Of a stretch of 15,520 nt of DNA, positions 12,702 through 15,520 are shown in pieces. Location: the NCBI GenBank assembly GCA_007119095.1, contig SKQI01000185.1:1-15520 (forward strand), written 5' to 3'. Source of the DNA: Wenzhouxiangella sp. Its GTDB lineage: Bacteria > Pseudomonadota > Gammaproteobacteria > Xanthomonadales > Wenzhouxiangellaceae. The notes beneath the pieces were generated by a model. That model did no database searches. It saw only the letters and a program-made list of their open reading frames with translations, and had not been told where the DNA came from. Position numbers and translations under genes: made by a program. The first letter of the stretch is position 1, and each line of letters begins with the position of its first letter.

Positions 12702-13847
12702 ATGCAAGCATTCACTTTCAACACGACGCCGTCATTGATTCATGAGCCGGGTGGGGCCGCAAGGCTGGCCGAGCTTTGCCAGGAACGCGGCGCCCGACGG
12801 GTGTTTCTGGTAACCGACCCGGGTCTGGTCCGGACCGGCCTGCTGGATCCGGTGCTGGCCGGGTTCAGACAGCGCTCGCTGGCCATTGAAACCTTTACCG
12901 AGGTCACTGCCGATCCACCGGACAACATCGTCAAGGCGGCCGCTGCCCAGGCCAAGGCTATGGCAGCCGACCTGATCGTCGGCTTTGGCGGCGGCAGCTC
13001 GATGGATGTGGCCAAAGTGGTCGCCCTACTCGCCTCGCCGCAGTGCGAGCAGGGTCTGGAAGATTTGTATGGCGTGGGCAACGCGCGCGGCCAGCGGCTG
13101 GGGCTGATCCAGGTGCCGACCACGGCCGGGACCGGCTCCGAGGTGACACCAATTTCCATCATCACCACCGGCGAAACCACCAAGTCAGGCATCGTCTCCC
13201 CCCTGCTGCTGCCCGACCTGGCCCTGCTCGACCCGGACCTCACCCTGGGCCTGCCGCCGGCAGTGACCGCAGCCACGGGCATTGATGCCATGGTCCACGC
13301 CATCGAGGCCTACACCAGCAAGATCCGCAAGAACCCGGTCTCGGACATGTATGCCCGCCAGGCCCTGAGCCTGCTGGGGCACAACATCGTCGCCGCAGTG
13401 CAGGATGGCCGGAACCGGCAGGCCCGCTCGGCCATGCTGCTCGGCGCCCTGTACGCCGGCCAGGCATTCGCCAATGCGCCGGTCGCGGCCGTGCATGCGC
13501 TGGCCTATCCGCTGGGCGGTCACTTCCACATTCCGCATGGCCTGAGCAATTCCCTGGTCTTGCCAGCGGTGCTCAAGTTCAACGCGCCTGAAGCCGCGCC
13601 CTTGTATTCAGAGCTCGCCCCATTGCTACCGGGCGATCATCCGGCCAATGCCGATGGCCTGATCAGCGCACTGGAAGCCTTGATTGCGGCCGTTGAGTTG
13701 CCGATCCGGCTGCGCGATATGGGTATCGCTGAGGATTTCCTGCCGCGCCTGGCCGCCGATGCCATGCTGCAGCAGCGATTGCTGGTCAACAACCCGCGCG
13801 AAGTGACCGAGGCAGACGCCCTGGCCATCTATCAGGCCGTGTACTGA
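12702..13847 (+). CDS. Iron-containing (group III) alcohol dehydrogenase
   Basis: A 381-residue NAD(P)-linked dehydrogenase of the FucO/YiaY/AdhB type, interconverting an alcohol with its aldehyde or ketone. The nucleotide-binding loop is GFGGGSSMDVAK (94-105), the second family block PTTAGTGSEVTPISIIT (139-155). Metal ligands are D195 and H199 in GIDAMVHAIEAYTS, H265 in VHALAYPLGG and H279 in IPHGLSNSLVLP. Length is typical. The frame is open from 12558, but that stretch lies within DUF2855; ATG 12702 puts the family N-terminus (FTFNTTPSLIHEPGG) at residue 4 and leaves 29 nt after DUF2855. An AAGAG lies upstream. The thioesterase follows after 11 nt. It could be an allyl, polyol or lactaldehyde-type enzyme; the substrate cannot be read from sequence. 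Maleylacetate reductase is less likely given the motifs. Confidence 0.95.
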   Translation: MQAFTFNTTPSLIHEPGGAARLAELCQERGARRVFLVTDPGLVRTGLLDPVLAGFRQRSLAIETFTEVTADPPDNIVKAAAAQAKAMAADLIVGFGGGSSMDVAKVVALLASPQCEQGLEDLYGVGNARGQRLGLIQVPTTAGTGSEVTPISIITTGETTKSGIVSPLLLPDLALLDPDLTLGLPPAVTAATGIDAMVHAIEAYTSKIRKNPVSDMYARQALSLLGHNIVAAVQDGRNRQARSAMLLGALYAGQAFANAPVAAVHALAYPLGGHFHIPHGLSNSLVLPAVLKFNAPEAAPLYSELAPLLPGDHPANADGLISALEALIAAVELPIRLRDMGIAEDFLPRLAADAMLQQRLLVNNPREVTEADALAIYQAVY

Positions 13848-13858
13848 GGAAGCGATCT

Positions 13859-14302
13859 ATGTCAGCACCACCAAGCCGGGGCAGCCGCTCGGACTACGCC
13901 CATTTTCTGCCCATCACCACCCGCTGGATGGACAATGACCTGTATGGCCACGTCAACAACGTGACCTACTATTCCTGGTTCGACTCGGCGGTCAATCGCT
14001 ACCTGATCGAGGCCGGCGGACTGGACATTCATCATGGCCCCGTCATCGGTTACGTGGTCAGCTCCCAGTGCAACTACTACAGCGCCGTCGCCTACCCGGA
14101 CGCGATCGAGGTCGGCATGCGGGTCGATCGACTGGGCAACAGCTCGGTTGCCTATGGCGTGGCCATTTTTCGCCAGGGCGAAGCGGAGCCCTGTGCGGAA
14201 GGACAGTTTGTCCATGTCTTCGTCCAGCGCGACAGCGAAAAACCGACACCGATCCCGGACCAGCTGCGCGCCGCACTTGCCGAGATTCAGCGATCCGGAT
14301 AA
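13859..14302 (+). CDS. Hotdog-fold acyl-CoA thioesterase (4HBT/FadM/YbgC-like)
   Basis: A 147-residue single hotdog domain, which hydrolyses acyl-CoA thioesters to free acid and CoA. The motif RWMDNDLYGHVNNVTYYSWFD (22-42) is the family mark: D27 is in the place of the catalytic aspartate of Pseudomonas 4-hydroxybenzoyl-CoA thioesterase, and GHVNN forms the helix start that polarises the thioester. Length is normal for a protein that works as a tetramer. A strong ribosome site GAGGAAG precedes ATG 13859, which is only 11 nt after the alcohol dehydrogenase stop, so it belongs to the DUF2855-ADH operon. With an aldehyde-making enzyme upstream it could release a carboxylic acid from an acyl-CoA formed in the same pathway. 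The acyl chain is unknown. Confidence 0.93.
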   Translation: MSAPPSRGSRSDYAHFLPITTRWMDNDLYGHVNNVTYYSWFDSAVNRYLIEAGGLDIHHGPVIGYVVSSQCNYYSAVAYPDAIEVGMRVDRLGNSSVAYGVAIFRQGEAEPCAEGQFVHVFVQRDSEKPTPIPDQLRAALAEIQRSG

Positions 14303-14403
14303 GCGCGCGCAGGCACCACGCAAGGGCAGCTTTGCCAGCGAAGTCGGGTGACAACGAAGCGCTGCGCGGCCTGCCTCAAAGCTGATTGCGTCATACTGGT
14401 GAG

Positions 14404-15520
14404 ATGACTGACTACTTCGTTACCGCCCCGCGCGGCCTGGAAGATCTGCTTGCTACAGAACTCGGTGATCTGGGGCTTGCCACCGTACGTCCAACGCGCG
14501 GCGGGGTGAGCTTCAGCGGCGATCTCGCCGATGCTTATCGAACCTGCCTGTGGTCGCGCCTGGCCAACCGGGTGCTGCTGCCGCTGAAGCAGTTTGCCGC
14601 CGAGGATGACGATGCCTTGTATGAAGGTGTCGGCCAGATTGACTGGACCGAACACCTGCCGGCCGGCGCCAGCATGGCGGTGGACTTTACCGGCATCAAG
14701 GCCGCCATCACTCACAGCCGCTTCGGGTCTCAGCGGGTCAAGGATGCGATTGTCGACCAGCTGCGCGAGCGCACCGGCCAGCGGCCGTCGGTGGACATTC
14801 AGCAGCCGGATATCCGGATCAACGTGCACATGCACCGCGACCAGGTCACCGTCGCCCTGGATCTGTCGGGCGACAGCCTGCACCGGCGCGGTTATCGGCT
14901 GGCCGGCGGCCTGGCGCCGCTGAAGGAAAACCTGGCCGCGGCCATGCTGTCCCGGGCCGACTGGCCGGCGCTGGCCGCCGCCGGCGGCGACCTGCTTGAT
15001 CCGATGTGCGGATCGGGCACGCTGTTGATCGAAGCGGCCTGGATGGCCAGCGACTCTGCACCGGGCCTGCTGCGCGCCCGCTTTGGTTTTCTGCACTGGC
15101 CAGGACACCAGGACGAGGTCTGGAAAGCCCTGGTCGATGAGGCGCTGGAGCGTCAGGAAACCGGGCTGCAGAAGATGCCGACCGTCGTGGGCCTGGATAG
15201 CGATCCGCGCGCCGTCGAACTGGCCGAGGCCAATCTGCGGCGCGCCGGCTTGAGCGCCGTGGTGAGCGTATCCAGGGGGGATCTGTCCGAAGCGCGGCCA
15301 AGCAGCGGCTCAGGCCTGGTCATCACCAACCCGCCCTACGGCGAGCGCCTGGCCGACAACCATGAGCTGGTGCCGCTGTACCTGCGCCTGGGCGAGACGC
15401 TGAAGCGTCAGTTCGGCGGCTGGCGCGCGGTGATTCTCAACGGCGCCGGCTGCCAGATTGGCCTGAAGCCGGAGAAATCCTGGCAGCTGTTCAATGGCCC
15501 GATCGAATGCCGGCTGGAAC
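14404..15520 (+). CDS. rlmL: 23S rRNA (guanine-2445-N2)-methyltransferase RlmL, N-terminal part (cut by window edge)
   Basis: RlmL uses SAM to methylate N2 of G2445 of 23S rRNA; in gammaproteobacteria it is often fused to RlmK (m7G2069). I translated 372 codons by hand without a stop. They begin MTDYFVTAPRGLEDLLATEL, as in RlmL. A THUMP region follows, ending near RRGYRLAGGLAPLKENLAAAML (about 163-184). The methyltransferase motif I is DPMCGSGTLLIEAAW from D199, and the substrate/catalytic motif NPPYGERL starts at N309. Both are characteristic of the YcbY/RlmL group. E. coli RlmKL has 702 residues, so about half is present and the RlmK part, if any, is beyond the edge. The gap 14303-14403 before it shows no clear promoter. 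GGTGAG directly touches the ATG, too close for good Shine-Dalgarno use. Confidence 0.95.
   Translation, partial: MTDYFVTAPRGLEDLLATELGDLGLATVRPTRGGVSFSGDLADAYRTCLWSRLANRVLLPLKQFAAEDDDALYEGVGQIDWTEHLPAGASMAVDFTGIKAAITHSRFGSQRVKDAIVDQLRERTGQRPSVDIQQPDIRINVHMHRDQVTVALDLSGDSLHRRGYRLAGGLAPLKENLAAAMLSRADWPALAAAGGDLLDPMCGSGTLLIEAAWMASDSAPGLLRARFGFLHWPGHQDEVWKALVDEALERQETGLQKMPTVVGLDSDPRAVELAEANLRRAGLSAVVSVSRGDLSEARPSSGSGLVITNPPYGERLADNHELVPLYLRLGETLKRQFGGWRAVILNGAGCQIGLKPEKSWQLFNGPIECRLE

Noticed and set aside
14287..15108. 273-codon minus-strand frame over rlmL
   Set aside because: The plus-strand frame has RlmL N-terminus, motif I and NPPY; the antisense frame is a shadow.

Overview
The window looks like chromosomal DNA of a GC-rich gammaproteobacterium. 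The order rpsU-yqeY-dnaG facing away from tsaD, followed by folB, folK, a pteridine reductase and a COG1565 methyltransferase, recalls Xanthomonadales/Lysobacterales such as Wenzhouxiangellaceae. That placement is from memory of gene order, not from a search.

Bases 1-1995 are housekeeping. The leftward macromolecular-synthesis operon is rpsU, yqeY, dnaG (dnaG is cut by the left edge and starts with TTG). It has a consensus -10 box, and its -35 box overlaps the start codon of the divergent tsaD. Two hairpins fill the rpsU-yqeY gap. Bases 2113-4607 form a folate/pterin neighbourhood: folB and folK rightward, an ISOC1/2-like isochorismatase-fold hydrolase rightward, then a leftward pteridine reductase of the PTR1/FolM type. 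The gaps here carry three different short repeats: a polypyrimidine tract, 8-bp GCTTTGCT repeats with a 17-bp inverted copy, and 7-bp ACCGGAA repeats next to a likely bidirectional terminator.

At 4601-4607 the start codons of the pteridine reductase and of a NDUFAF7/MidA-like methyltransferase overlap head to head. A GMC-family FAD alcohol dehydrogenase follows (5877-7508).

Bases 7549-10683 hold the main accessory gene: one 1044-residue leftward protein joining a phospholipase-D-type nuclease domain, a complete superfamily 2 DEAH helicase and a DUF3427-type C-terminal region. Its base composition is less GC-rich than its neighbours in the samples I counted. I read it as a candidate single-protein anti-phage or DNA-restriction factor. 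No methyltransferase, specificity subunit or toxin partner is encoded beside it.

Bases 10839-14302 are a TetR regulator divergent from a three-gene operon: DUF2855 (MDR-like reductase relative), iron-containing alcohol dehydrogenase, and hotdog-fold acyl-CoA thioesterase. A 21-bp dyad in the 73-nt divergent gap is the best operator candidate. Together they suggest an inducible alcohol/aldehyde/acyl-CoA pathway of unknown substrate, perhaps with the GMC enzyme. The window ends inside rlmL (23S rRNA m2G2445 methyltransferase).

I saw no tRNA, rRNA, CRISPR array, insertion sequence or replication origin. No gene-free stretch exceeds 300 bases; the longest gaps are 1996-2158 (163 nt), 3041-3230 (190 nt) and 10684-10838 (155 nt).
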